Positions 1-6,250 of a stretch of DNA of 6,383 nt are shown piece after piece. The notes beneath the pieces were generated by a model. The model had not been told where the DNA came from, ran no database searches, and was given only the letters and a program-made list of their open reading frames with translations. Numbering within the stretch: position 1 is the first letter of the stretch; each line of letters begins with the position of its first letter. A program made the position numbers and the translations under genes. Source of the DNA: an uncultured Methylophaga sp. (GTDB lineage Bacteria; Pseudomonadota; Gammaproteobacteria; Nitrosococcales; Methylophagaceae); NCBI GenBank assembly GCA_947631375.1, contig CANRLD010000101.1, forward strand, positions 1 to 6,383, read 5' to 3'.

Positions 1-1232
1 TAGAAAACTGGCAGACTTCCAACGGCACCCCCGTGTACTTTGTTGCAGCAACAGAGTTACCGATGCTGGATATTCGCCTGGTATTTGATGCCGGTGCGGC
101 CAGGGATAATAAAGGCGGGGTAGCGCTACTGGTCAACTCGATGCTTAATCAGGGAACAAAGCAGAAAGATGCCGACGCCATCGCCATCGCTTTTGATGAT
201 GTCGGTGCACAATTTCAAACTGAATCTGAGCGGGATATGGCGATTGTCAGTTTGCGATCTTTATCTGAGGAGAAAGCGCTGGATACGGCTGTTGATACCT
301 TTGTGGAAGTGATCAGCCAGCCGACTTTTCCACAAATCTCGTTTGCCAGATTGATTAACCAGCTTAAAACTAGCTTGCAAGCTGAAAAACAGTCACCGTC
401 AGCCATTGCGGAAAGGGCCTTTTATCAGCAATTGTTTGGCGGGCATCCCTATGCGGCGATGCCAAATGGCACTGAAGCTTCCGTTACAGAAATTACAACG
501 GCTGATTTACAACAGTTTTACCAGCAATACTATGTCGCAAGAAATGCGGTGCTGGTGATTGTTGGCGATGCAGACAGGAATAAAGCGAAACTATTGGCTG
601 AAAAAATCACCGGTAGCTTACCTGCTGGCGAAAAAGCGCCGGCGTTACCAAACGTGCCGGCACTGACAACCGCGCAAGCGCAACATATCACTTATCCGTC
701 AAGCCAAACGACGGTGTTAATGGGACAACCTGGGCTGACACGGGATGATGCCGATTTCTTTCCGTTGTATGTTGGTAACCATATATTAGGTGGCAGTGGT
801 TTAGTGTCGATTATCAGCGATGAAATCCGTGAAAAACGCGGGTTGTCCTACAGCGCATACAGTTTTTTCAGGCCGATGCGTAAAGCCGGGCCGTATCAGT
901 TTGGTTTGCAAACACGTAATGATCAGGCTGAACAGGCGCTGGAAGTCATGAAGCAAACATTGGAAACCTTCGTTGACCAAGGACCGACTGCCGAGCAATT
1001 AACGGCAGCAAAACAAAATATCACGGGCGGTTTTGCCTTGCGCCTGGATAGTAATCGTAAAATTGCGGATTATCTGGCGATGATTGGCTTTTATCATTTG
1101 CCACTGGATCATCTTGAGACCTTTAATGATCGGGTTAATGCTGTCACGGTTGAGCAAATAAAATCAGCGTTCAAAAAACGTGTTTATCCACAAAAAATGA
1201 CAACGGTATTAGTTGGTGGCGAAACGGAATAA
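1..1232 (+). CDS. M16-family peptidase-like protein, inactive-type subunit (5' partial)
   Basis: The frame is open from the window edge (first full codon at 3), and the residues before the GTG at 33 (ENWQTSNGTP) continue the family's usual N-terminal strand, so the true start and any signal peptide lie upstream. Visible parts are an N-terminal M16 half, a central peptidase_M16_C segment (after HPYAAMPNGTE, near nt 445-480) and the conserved R-G-L-x-Y motif at nt 837-851. The zinc-binding HxxEH box, expected at nt 126-140, reads LLVNS: both histidines and the glutamate are missing. Paired M16B proteins in Gammaproteobacteria usually consist of one zinc-bearing and one zinc-less subunit, and this looks like the zinc-less one. 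By inference, its catalytic partner should be encoded just upstream. It probably acts in the periplasm or at the envelope, but the substrate is unknown. The gene overlaps rsmD, which suggests co-transcription. The family call is firm; the role is not. Confidence 0.9.
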   Translation, partial: ENWQTSNGTPVYFVAATELPMLDIRLVFDAGAARDNKGGVALLVNSMLNQGTKQKDADAIAIAFDDVGAQFQTESERDMAIVSLRSLSEEKALDTAVDTFVEVISQPTFPQISFARLINQLKTSLQAEKQSPSAIAERAFYQQLFGGHPYAAMPNGTEASVTEITTADLQQFYQQYYVARNAVLVIVGDADRNKAKLLAEKITGSLPAGEKAPALPNVPALTTAQAQHITYPSSQTTVLMGQPGLTRDDADFFPLYVGNHILGGSGLVSIISDEIREKRGLSYSAYSFFRPMRKAGPYQFGLQTRNDQAEQALEVMKQTLETFVDQGPTAEQLTAAKQNITGGFALRLDSNRKIADYLAMIGFYHLPLDHLETFNDRVNAVTVEQIKSAFKKRVYPQKMTTVLVGGETE

Positions 1233-1788
1233 ACCTCCCAGACAGTCGATTCGTATTATCGGTGGACAATGGCGAGGAAGGCGTTTGGCCTTTCCCGATA
1301 TTGATGGACTAAGACCGACAGCAGATCGTATTCGTGAGACGCTGTTTAACTGGTTACAACCATATTTGCCCGGTTCGGTTTGTATCGATTTGTTCAGCGG
1401 CAGTGGCGCATTAGGTTTTGAAGCAGCTTCCAGAGGTGCTGATAGTGTTGACATGGTTGAGCTGAATGCAGAAGCGTATAAACAGCTGCAGGCAAATAAA
1501 AGCATATTAGCTGCAGAACAATGCAGACTCAGCAGACAGTCTGCCCAGCAGTTTTTAATGCAAGCAAGTATCAGCTATGACATTGTGTTTCTGGATCCGC
1601 CTTTTCAGGCGAACTTATGGTTCGAAATAGCCGATTTATTGATGCAAAATTCCTTGTTGCATACCGGTAGCCTGATCTATATGGAATGCGGCAAAAATCA
1701 GGATATGACAGCGCTTCCGGCGGCGTGGCATTTACTGAAAGATAAACATGCGGGTGAGGTAAGATATTGCTTGTTTGTCATCCAATAA
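1213..1788 (+). CDS. rsmD: 16S rRNA (guanine(966)-N(2))-methyltransferase RsmD
   Basis: RsmD is an S-adenosylmethionine-dependent enzyme that methylates N2 of G966 in 16S rRNA during assembly of the small ribosomal subunit in the cytoplasm. The protein (about 191 aa, normal for the family) opens with the typical RIIGGQWRGRRL segment (residues 13-25), followed by LRPTADRIRETLFNWL (33-48). The SAM-binding motif I is DLFSGSGALGFEA (59-71), and the catalytic DPPF motif is at residues 128-131. The start is uncertain: TTG at 1213 and GTG at 1216 both put the conserved N-terminus in the right place, neither has a strong Shine-Dalgarno sequence, and there is no ATG. Either start overlaps the M16 gene by 17-20 nt, which suggests translational coupling. 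The stop codon is part of the ribosome-binding region of coaD. The product call is close to certain. Confidence 0.95.
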   Translation: MVAKRNKPPRQSIRIIGGQWRGRRLAFPDIDGLRPTADRIRETLFNWLQPYLPGSVCIDLFSGSGALGFEAASRGADSVDMVELNAEAYKQLQANKSILAAEQCRLSRQSAQQFLMQASISYDIVFLDPPFQANLWFEIADLLMQNSLLHTGSLIYMECGKNQDMTALPAAWHLLKDKHAGEVRYCLFVIQ

Positions 1789-1790
1789 GG
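1786..1790 (+). promoter_or_regulatory. Shine-Dalgarno of coaD, overlapping the rsmD stop
   Basis: TAAGG at 1786-1790 includes the rsmD stop codon and lies 7 nt before the ATG at 1798. This spacing favours ATG 1798 over the in-frame TTG at 1792, which would lie only 1 nt after the motif. The arrangement suggests that ribosomes finishing rsmD can re-initiate on coaD. Confidence 0.7.
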
Positions 1791-1797
1791 TTTGAGT

Positions 1798-2295
1798 ATG
1801 TCAATTACTGCAATTTATCCCGGAACCTTTGATCCTATTACCCACGGTCATACTGACTTAGTTCATCGCGCCAGCCGGTTGTTTGAAAAAGTGATTATTG
1901 CAGTTGCTGCTGATACGGGAAAACAACCGGTCTTTTCAATTGAACAACGTGTGGCGTTAGCAAAACAAACCTTAAGTGATTTACCTAATATAGAAGTGAC
2001 ATCGTTTGATGGTTTATTAGTTAAGTACGCAATGCAGCGAAATGCTTCGGTAATTATTAGAGGATTACGCGCTGTTTCTGATTTTGAATATGAAGTTCAG
2101 CTTGCCGCGATCAACCGTCGCTTGCAGTGGGAAATAGAAACATTATTTCTGGCGCCTGCAGAACAATTTACTTTCATTTCATCCAGCCTGGTAAGGCAAA
2201 TAGCGGCATTAGGCGGTGATGTCTCACAGTTTGTCGCGCCATGCGTTCAGGATGCATTACAGCAACAACTGGCGATAAAACCTGAGTCGCGTTAA
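1798..2295 (+). CDS. coaD: Phosphopantetheine adenylyltransferase CoaD
   Basis: CoaD transfers AMP from ATP to 4'-phosphopantetheine, giving dephospho-CoA and pyrophosphate; this is the penultimate step of coenzyme A synthesis in the cytoplasm. The ATG at 1798 gives 165 aa, close to the usual length of about 160. It also puts the catalytic residues at the same numbers as in E. coli: T10 and H18 in YPGTFDPITHGH (7-18, the nucleotidyltransferase TxGH signature), R88 and R91 in IIRGLRAVSDFEYE, and the ISSS-x2-R signature at 127-133. The in-frame TTG six bases upstream (1792) is a less likely start because it is too close to the ribosome-binding sequence. coaD is tightly spaced behind rsmD, a common pairing in bacteria. 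Nothing unusual is seen in the protein. Confidence 0.97.
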   Translation: MSITAIYPGTFDPITHGHTDLVHRASRLFEKVIIAVAADTGKQPVFSIEQRVALAKQTLSDLPNIEVTSFDGLLVKYAMQRNASVIIRGLRAVSDFEYEVQLAAINRRLQWEIETLFLAPAEQFTFISSSLVRQIAALGGDVSQFVAPCVQDALQQQLAIKPESR

Positions 2296-2314
2296 AATTC
2301 AACAGTTTGGTTAC

Positions 2315-2333
2315 TGCCTTTATTTAAGAGGCA
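2315..2333 (+). other. Short RNA hairpin in front of the ferredoxin ribosome-binding site
   Basis: TGCCTTT (2315-2321) can pair with AAGAGGCA-side bases 2327-2333, giving 7 bp including one G·U, around an ATTTA loop. It ends 2 nt before the GGAG Shine-Dalgarno at 2336-2339. There is no T-run behind it, so it is not an intrinsic terminator. It may affect translation or processing of the ferredoxin message, but it could also be chance. Confidence 0.3.
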
Positions 2334-2345
2334 TTGGAGTAAATC

Positions 2346-2600
2346 ATGTCGCTGTTTATTACTGACGAATGCATTAATTGTGATGTGTGCGAACCGGAAT
2401 GCCCTAACGGTGCCATTTCTCAAGGCGAAGAAATTTATGAAATTGATCCCGCCTTATGCACAGAATGTGTTGGCCATTTTGATACGCCGCAATGTGTTGA
2501 AGTTTGTCCGGTAGATTGCATTCCAAACGATCCCGACAATGTTGAAACACACGACCAGTTATATGCAAAATACAAAGCATTAATGTCTGTTGAAAGTTAA
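2346..2600 (+). CDS. YfhL/Allochromatium-type 2[4Fe-4S] ferredoxin
   Basis: This small acidic cytoplasmic electron carrier (84 aa) binds two [4Fe-4S] clusters. The first cluster motif is C9-x2-C12-x2-C15-x3-C19-P. The second is C38-x2-C41-x8-C50-x3-C54-P, with a further cysteine at C58. The eight-residue spacing between C41 and C50 and the short C-terminal tail after the second motif are marks of the Allochromatium vinosum/YfhL ferredoxin group, whose two clusters have unusually different and low potentials. The start is ATG 2346, with GGAG at 2336-2339 and a 6-nt gap. The gene follows coaD by 50 nt with no terminator between them, so it is probably read from the same transcript; this linkage is common in Gammaproteobacteria. 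Its redox partners cannot be told from the sequence. The symbols yfhL and fdx are both used for this family, so none is assigned. Confidence 0.95.
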   Translation: MSLFITDECINCDVCEPECPNGAISQGEEIYEIDPALCTECVGHFDTPQCVEVCPVDCIPNDPDNVETHDQLYAKYKALMSVES

Positions 2601-2610
2601 AAACTATAAA

Positions 2611-2638
2611 TAGACAAACAGAATAATATTGATATTAT
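2611..2638 (+). promoter_or_regulatory. Candidate sigma-70 promoter for the H-NS-like gene
   Basis: TAGACA at 2611-2616 (5 of 6 to the -35 consensus) and TATTAT at 2633-2638 (5 of 6 to the -10 consensus) are separated by 16 bp. Transcription would begin near 2645, giving a leader of about 29 nt before ATG 2674. The region is almost pure A/T, so matches arise easily by chance; the position and spacing are what make it credible. Confidence 0.45.
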
Positions 2639-2639
2639 T
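2622..2639. repeat. AT-only inverted repeat between ferredoxin and H-NS-like genes
   Basis: AATAATAT-TG-ATATTATT is a perfect 8-bp inverted repeat with a 2-nt centre, or a 7-bp stem with a TTGA loop. It is followed by A and then TTTTT at 2641-2645. It could act as a weak intrinsic terminator for the upstream operon, although an all-A/T stem is poor for this. It could also be an AT-rich, easily bent protein-binding site that overlaps the -10 of the candidate promoter. Confidence 0.4.
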
Positions 2640-2673
2640 ATTTTTAATAATGCTTTAACTAAAGGTATATCTA

Positions 2674-3060
2674 ATGAGTTCGTTAACAGCTTTGCAATTG
2701 GAAAAACTTTCTGAACAAGAGTTACAGAAATTGATTAACCAGTCGAAAAGACAAATCAAAAAGCTGAAAACAAAAAAACTAGTAGAGCTTAATAGTAAAG
2801 ATGATGATGTCATCGCCGTAGCTGATGCAGTAAGAGCATTGGCAAAAGCTAAAAAAGTCACGCCGGCCGAAGCATTGACGGCGGTGGCTAAAAATATGCG
2901 GGTCGGCTTGGTTGGTACCCGTAAACCGCGTGCTGAAAGTGCTGATAAATATCGACATCCGGATGATCCGCAAAAAACCTGGAAGGGCTTTGGTAAACGT
3001 CCTTTGTGGTTAGTTGAAGAGCTGAACCGTGGCCGTACACTTGAAGAGTTCAAAATCTAA
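2674..3060 (+). CDS. H-NS-family nucleoid-associated DNA-binding protein
   Basis: H-NS-type proteins oligomerise along AT-rich DNA and silence genes. This one is 128 aa, within the usual range. Residues 5-40 are rich in Leu, Lys and Gln and look like a short helical or coiled-coil oligomerisation segment. Residues 46-75 are an Ala-rich helical stretch (VADAVRALAKAKKVTPAEAL), and 76-90 a basic linker. The C-terminal H-NS domain at 91-128 contains KYRHPDDPQKTWKGFGKRP, W112, and LNRGRTLEEF at 117-126. The start is ATG 2674, with AAAGG at 2661-2665 and an 8-nt gap. The loop that usually reads TWxGRGRxP is TWKGFGKRP here, so the first arginine of the minor-groove hook is a phenylalanine and the second a lysine. 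It is too diverged to name as hns or stpA. No terminator is seen downstream. Nearby AT-rich DNA would allow self-regulation, but this is inference. Confidence 0.88.
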   Translation: MSSLTALQLEKLSEQELQKLINQSKRQIKKLKTKKLVELNSKDDDVIAVADAVRALAKAKKVTPAEALTAVAKNMRVGLVGTRKPRAESADKYRHPDDPQKTWKGFGKRPLWLVEELNRGRTLEEFKI

Positions 3061-3137
3061 AGTTGTGTTGGTTCACTATTCTTCAGCAATCAAATAATCT
3101 TCGAGAAGAAAGTCATTAGTTAGCAGCATCTTGTTTG

Positions 3138-3166
3138 TTGCCAATCCATAAAAATAGGTCTATTTT
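3138..3166 (+). promoter_or_regulatory. Candidate promoter for yegP
   Basis: TTGCCA at 3138-3143 (5 of 6 to the -35 consensus) lies 17 bp before TATTTT at 3161-3166 (4 of 6 to the -10 consensus). The start of transcription would be near 3172-3174, leaving a leader of about 46 nt before ATG 3220. The -10 element falls inside a 7-bp inverted repeat (3151-3166), which suggests a possible operator. Confidence 0.4.
3151..3166. repeat. Operator-like inverted repeat over the yegP -10 region
   Basis: AAAATAG at 3151-3157 and CTATTTT at 3160-3166 are perfect inverted arms around a GT centre. The 2-nt centre is too tight for a good RNA hairpin, and no T-run follows. A dimeric regulator binding DNA here is a reasonable guess; the regulator is unknown. 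Confidence 0.4.
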
Positions 3167-3172
3167 CACTAA

Positions 3173-3188
3173 TGCCTGTTGTCAGGCA
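3173..3188 (+). other. GC-rich hairpin at the expected 5' end of the yegP transcript
   Basis: TGCCTG (3173-3178) and CAGGCA (3183-3188) form a perfect 6-bp stem with a TTGT loop. It sits at the predicted transcription start and about 20 nt before the Shine-Dalgarno. No T-run follows, so it is not a terminator. A hairpin at the extreme 5' end could protect the message from decay; this is inference. Confidence 0.4.
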
Positions 3189-3207
3189 AATATGGATCAC
3201 AACTAAT

Positions 3208-3211
3208 GGAG
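3208..3211 (+). promoter_or_regulatory. Shine-Dalgarno that fixes the yegP start
   Basis: GGAG at 3208-3211 lies 8 nt before ATG 3220. The in-frame ATG at 3172 has no such site and would add 16 residues absent from the family, so 3220 is the better start. Confidence 0.75.
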
Positions 3212-3219
3212 ACTATGGC

Positions 3220-3552
3220 ATGGCTGCAAAGTTTGAAATCTATAAAGATAAAGCCGGTGAATTTCGCTTTCGTTTAAAAGCCGGTAATGGCGAAATCATC
3301 TTGTCCAGTGAAGGTTATTCGTCAAAAGCTGCCTGTGAAAATGGCATTGCATCAGTTAAAAATAATGCCCCAGATGAGGCGCGCTATGAGAAAAAAGAAT
3401 CAGCGGGTGGCAAATACTCATTCACATTAAAAGCCGCGAATCATCAAGTCATCGGCACCAGTCAGAGTTATAAAACCAGTTCCGGACGTGATAACGGTAT
3501 CGAATCGGTGAAGAAAAACGCAGCCGATGCCCGTGTAGAAGACGAGAGTTAA
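3220..3552 (+). CDS. yegP: YegP family protein (tandem DUF1508)
   Basis: This is a 110-aa protein, exactly the length of E. coli YegP as I recall it, with closely matching sequence throughout (for example FRFRLKAGNGE and LKAANHQVIG). It consists of two copies of the DUF1508 unit offset by 51 residues: residues 5-49 and 56-100. Paired positions include F17/F68, L19-K20-A21/L70-K71-A72, N23/N74, Y33/Y84 and GIASV/GIESV (42-46/93-97). Each unit is expected to be a small beta-beta-beta-alpha fold, and the two together a pseudo-dimer. No signal peptide or membrane segment is seen, so it is probably cytoplasmic. No biochemical function is firmly established for this family and none can be read from the sequence. 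It is likely a single-gene transcript, with a candidate promoter upstream and a strong terminator 12 nt after the stop. Confidence 0.93.
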   Translation: MAAKFEIYKDKAGEFRFRLKAGNGEIILSSEGYSSKAACENGIASVKNNAPDEARYEKKESAGGKYSFTLKAANHQVIGTSQSYKTSSGRDNGIESVKKNAADARVEDES

Positions 3553-3564
3553 TTAAAGAATGAG

Positions 3565-3598
3565 TAAGGGGCCTTCGGGCCCTTTATTTCTGTTTAAG
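3565..3598 (+). terminator. Intrinsic terminator with UUCG tetraloop after yegP
   Basis: A 9-bp stem (3565-3573 with 3578-3586, one G·U pair) is closed by a C-TTCG-G tetraloop, a very stable loop. It is followed by an interrupted T-rich tract (TTTATTTCTGTTT, from 3583). It begins 12 nt after the yegP stop and separates yegP from leuS. Confidence 0.92.
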
Positions 3599-3778
3599 AT
3601 TCACTTTTTAAGCAACAGCTTCATACAGCAGTTATCACCTGTTTGCTATTTACTCTTTGACTAATTTGCCAGCAATCATTGGTTCTTTTTAACGCCTTGG
3701 TTTATCCGATACTTTCGGCATTTCTGCTGCTAAGGTATCCTTGTTACCCTTTCTGCACCATATTCACAAAGAGAACCC
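3599..3778 (+). other. Leader region of leuS, no clear signal
   Basis: These 180 bases lie between the yegP terminator and leuS and should hold the leuS promoter. The best -35-like match is TTGACT at 3657-3662, but no good -10 lies at the right distance. AAGGTA (3732-3737) can pair with 3745-3751 if one C is bulged out, a weak hairpin. I see no T-box, no terminator and no RNA gene. Confidence 0.4.
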
Positions 3779-6232
3779 ATGCAAGCTGATTATCGCCCAG
3801 AAGAGATCGAAGCGGCCGCCCAGAACTGGTGGCAGCAACACCGCGCTTTCCGTGTCACAGAAGATACCACTAAAGAAAAGTTTTACTGTCTTTCCATGTT
3901 CCCTTATCCCAGTGGTCAGCTGCATATGGGGCATGTCCGTAACTACACTATTGGTGACGTTATTTCCCGCTATCAGCGAATGTTGGGGAAAAATGTTTTA
4001 CAACCAATGGGCTGGGATGCATTTGGTTTACCAGCAGAAAATGCGGCACTGAAAAATCAGGTGCCTCCAGCAGAGTGGACCTATAAAAATATCGACTATA
4101 TGCGTGCCCAGCTGCAACGACTTGGCCTGGCGTATGACTGGGATCGTGAAATTGCTACCTGCAAACCAGACTATTACCGCTGGGAACAATGGCTGTTTGT
4201 GCGTTTATTTAAAAAAGGCCTGGTTTATAACAAGACCGCGGCGGTGAACTGGGATCCTGTAGATCAAACTGTTTTGGCCAATGAGCAGGTGATTGATGGC
4301 CGTGGCTGGCGCTCTGGAGCATTGGTGGAACGTCGTGAAATTCCACAATGGTTTATGAAAATTACAGATTACGCGGAAGATCTGCGTAATGACCTAGAGC
4401 AGTTATCTGGTTGGCCGGAACAGGTCAGAACCATGCAGGCCAACTGGATTGGTCGCTCTGAAGGTGTGCAGATTACTTTTGCTGTCGCTGATCAACAAAC
4501 TGAGATTGCGGTGTATACCACTCGCCCTGATACGCTGATGGGCGTGAGTTATGTGGCGATTGCGGCAGAACATCCGTTAGCCTTGCAACTGGCAGAGTCA
4601 AATCCTGCTTTACAGGCATTCATTGAAGAATGCCGTAAAACGGATACTACTGAAGCTGCGTTGGAAACTGCTGAGAAAAAAGGCATGCCGCTGGGCATAT
4701 CGGTTATTCATCCGCTCAGCGGAGAACAACTTCCCGTCTGGGTCGCCAACTTTGTACTGATGGGATATGGCACCGGCGCTGTCATGTCAGTCCCTGCCCA
4801 TGATCAACGCGATTTTGAGTTTGCTCAAAAGTATGATTTGCCTATTCGGCAGGTTATTACCCCAGTGGACAATTCGACTGTTGATTTGACGCAGGCTGCT
4901 TTTACTGAAAAAGGTCAATTGATTAACTCATCGCAATTCAGCGGACTTACCTCAGCAGAAGCGTTTGAAGCTATTGCCGATGCACTGAACCAGCAAGGTA
5001 AAGGTGAACGTCAGGTGCATTACCGACTGCGTGACTGGGGCGTTTCCCGGCAACGTTATTGGGGTACACCCATTCCCATCATTTATTGTGATGACTGCGG
5101 TGCTGTACCGGTGCCTGAAGTAGATTTGCCGGTGCTGTTGCCTGAAGATGTTGTCGTAGATGGTGCTGGTTCACCACTTAAGTCCATGCCGGAGTTCTAC
5201 CAATGCAGTTGTCCTGAATGCGGTAATGCTGCGCGACGCGAAACGGACACGTTTGATACGTTCTTTGAATCATCCTGGTATTACGCGCGTTTTACCAGTG
5301 CCGATAATAGCCAGGCGATGCTGGATCAGCGTGCCGATTACTGGTTGCCTGTTGATCATTATATTGGCGGCATTGAACACGCCGTTTTGCATTTGTTATA
5401 CGCCCGATTCTTCCATAAATTACTGCGTGATGAAGGTTTGGTAACAGGTGACGAACCATTTAAAAACCTGCTGACGCAGGGCATGGTGCTCAAGGATGGT
5501 GCCAAAATGTCGAAGTCAAAGGGCAATACGGTTGATCCACAAGCGCTGATTGATCAGTACGGTGCGGATACGGCGCGGCTGTTTATGATGTTCGCGGCTC
5601 CTCCGGAGTTGTCGCTTGAGTGGTCGGATAAAGCGGTAGAAGGCGCTAACCGTTTTTTGAAACGCTTATGGCGTCAGGTACATGAACACACGCAAGCAGG
5701 TGTAGTAGAGAAAAAAACATTAACCGATTTATCCGAAGCGGCAACTGATTTACGCCGAATGACACATCAGACGCTGGCGAAAGTAACAGATGATCTTGGT
5801 CGTCGGCATACCTTTAATACCGCGATTGCTGCGGTGATGGAATTGATGAATGCGTTGACTCGCTTTACCGAGCAAAGTGATGCTGCCCGGCAGGTTCGCC
5901 AAGAAGTGCTGGAACTGGTAGTGCTGATGCTGGCTCCGATCACCCCACATATCTGTCATGTGTTGTGGCAACAGCTGGGTAATGAAAATGCAGTGATCGA
6001 TGCTGCCTGGCCGAGCGTGGATGACGAGGCATTAAAGCAGGACAATATTGAGCTTATGGTGCAAGTCAATGGTAAGTTGCGCGCCAAGATCGTGGTCGGG
6101 GTGAATGCGCAACAGTCAGATATTGAGCCTTTGGTTCTTGCCGATCCGCAGGTGCAGCGACATATTGAAAATAAAACGGTGCGCAAGATTATTCTGGTAC
6201 CCGGCAGGCTGATCAATATTGTTGTCGGTTGA
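3779..6232 (+). CDS. leuS: Leucyl-tRNA synthetase (class Ia), lacking the leucine-specific domain
   Basis: LeuRS joins leucine to tRNA-Leu using ATP in the cytoplasm. The protein has 817 aa against 860 in E. coli. The HIGH signature is HMGH (49-52) within PYPSGQLHMGHVRNYTIGD. The CP1 editing domain keeps T247-T248-R249-P-D-T252 and HDQRD ending in D345, the residues that remove mischarged amino acids, at E. coli numbering. A zinc-type knuckle is present: C437-x2-C440 and C478-x2-C481, with C476 nearby. KMSKS is at 576-580, and an anticodon-binding domain follows (about 600-750), then a C-terminal domain ending LINIVVG. The insert of about 45 residues that precedes KMSKS in E. coli and Pseudomonas is absent: NLLTQGMVLKDGA runs straight into KMSKS. 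All catalytic residues are intact, so the enzyme should be functional. The start is ATG 3779, with an AAGAG-like site just upstream. lptE follows at 18 nt, the usual order. Confidence 0.97.
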   Translation: MQADYRPEEIEAAAQNWWQQHRAFRVTEDTTKEKFYCLSMFPYPSGQLHMGHVRNYTIGDVISRYQRMLGKNVLQPMGWDAFGLPAENAALKNQVPPAEWTYKNIDYMRAQLQRLGLAYDWDREIATCKPDYYRWEQWLFVRLFKKGLVYNKTAAVNWDPVDQTVLANEQVIDGRGWRSGALVERREIPQWFMKITDYAEDLRNDLEQLSGWPEQVRTMQANWIGRSEGVQITFAVADQQTEIAVYTTRPDTLMGVSYVAIAAEHPLALQLAESNPALQAFIEECRKTDTTEAALETAEKKGMPLGISVIHPLSGEQLPVWVANFVLMGYGTGAVMSVPAHDQRDFEFAQKYDLPIRQVITPVDNSTVDLTQAAFTEKGQLINSSQFSGLTSAEAFEAIADALNQQGKGERQVHYRLRDWGVSRQRYWGTPIPIIYCDDCGAVPVPEVDLPVLLPEDVVVDGAGSPLKSMPEFYQCSCPECGNAARRETDTFDTFFESSWYYARFTSADNSQAMLDQRADYWLPVDHYIGGIEHAVLHLLYARFFHKLLRDEGLVTGDEPFKNLLTQGMVLKDGAKMSKSKGNTVDPQALIDQYGADTARLFMMFAAPPELSLEWSDKAVEGANRFLKRLWRQVHEHTQAGVVEKKTLTDLSEAATDLRRMTHQTLAKVTDDLGRRHTFNTAIAAVMELMNALTRFTEQSDAARQVRQEVLELVVLMLAPITPHICHVLWQQLGNENAVIDAAWPSVDDEALKQDNIELMVQVNGKLRAKIVVGVNAQQSDIEPLVLADPQVQRHIENKTVRKIILVPGRLINIVVG

Positions 6233-6250
6233 TTACAAAGGAAAATAGTG

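Noticed and set aside
2655..3053. Long minus-strand open frame opposite the H-NS-like gene
   Set aside because: It is an antisense shadow; the plus strand encodes a recognisable H-NS domain with a proper ribosome-binding site.
3098..3109. TCTTC-GA-GAAGA inverted repeat after the H-NS-like gene, considered as a terminator
   Set aside because: The loop is only 2 nt, the stem 5 bp, and there is no T-run after it.
3172..3219. Upstream in-frame ATG adding 16 residues to YegP
   Set aside because: No Shine-Dalgarno, and the extra residues are absent from the 110-aa family; GGAG before ATG 3220 gives the exact family length. The predicted transcription start also falls at or after this ATG.
3697..3789. 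Short open frame (30 codons) with three leucine codons in a row (CTG CTG CTA) ahead of leuS, resembling an attenuation leader peptide
   Set aside because: It would start with TTG without a ribosome-binding site, overlaps the leuS start, and no terminator/antiterminator pair lies between it and leuS.
3741..4052. Open frame of 103 codons overlapping the leuS start in another frame
   Set aside because: It lies almost entirely inside leuS, whose frame is certain, and the translation resembles no protein family I know.
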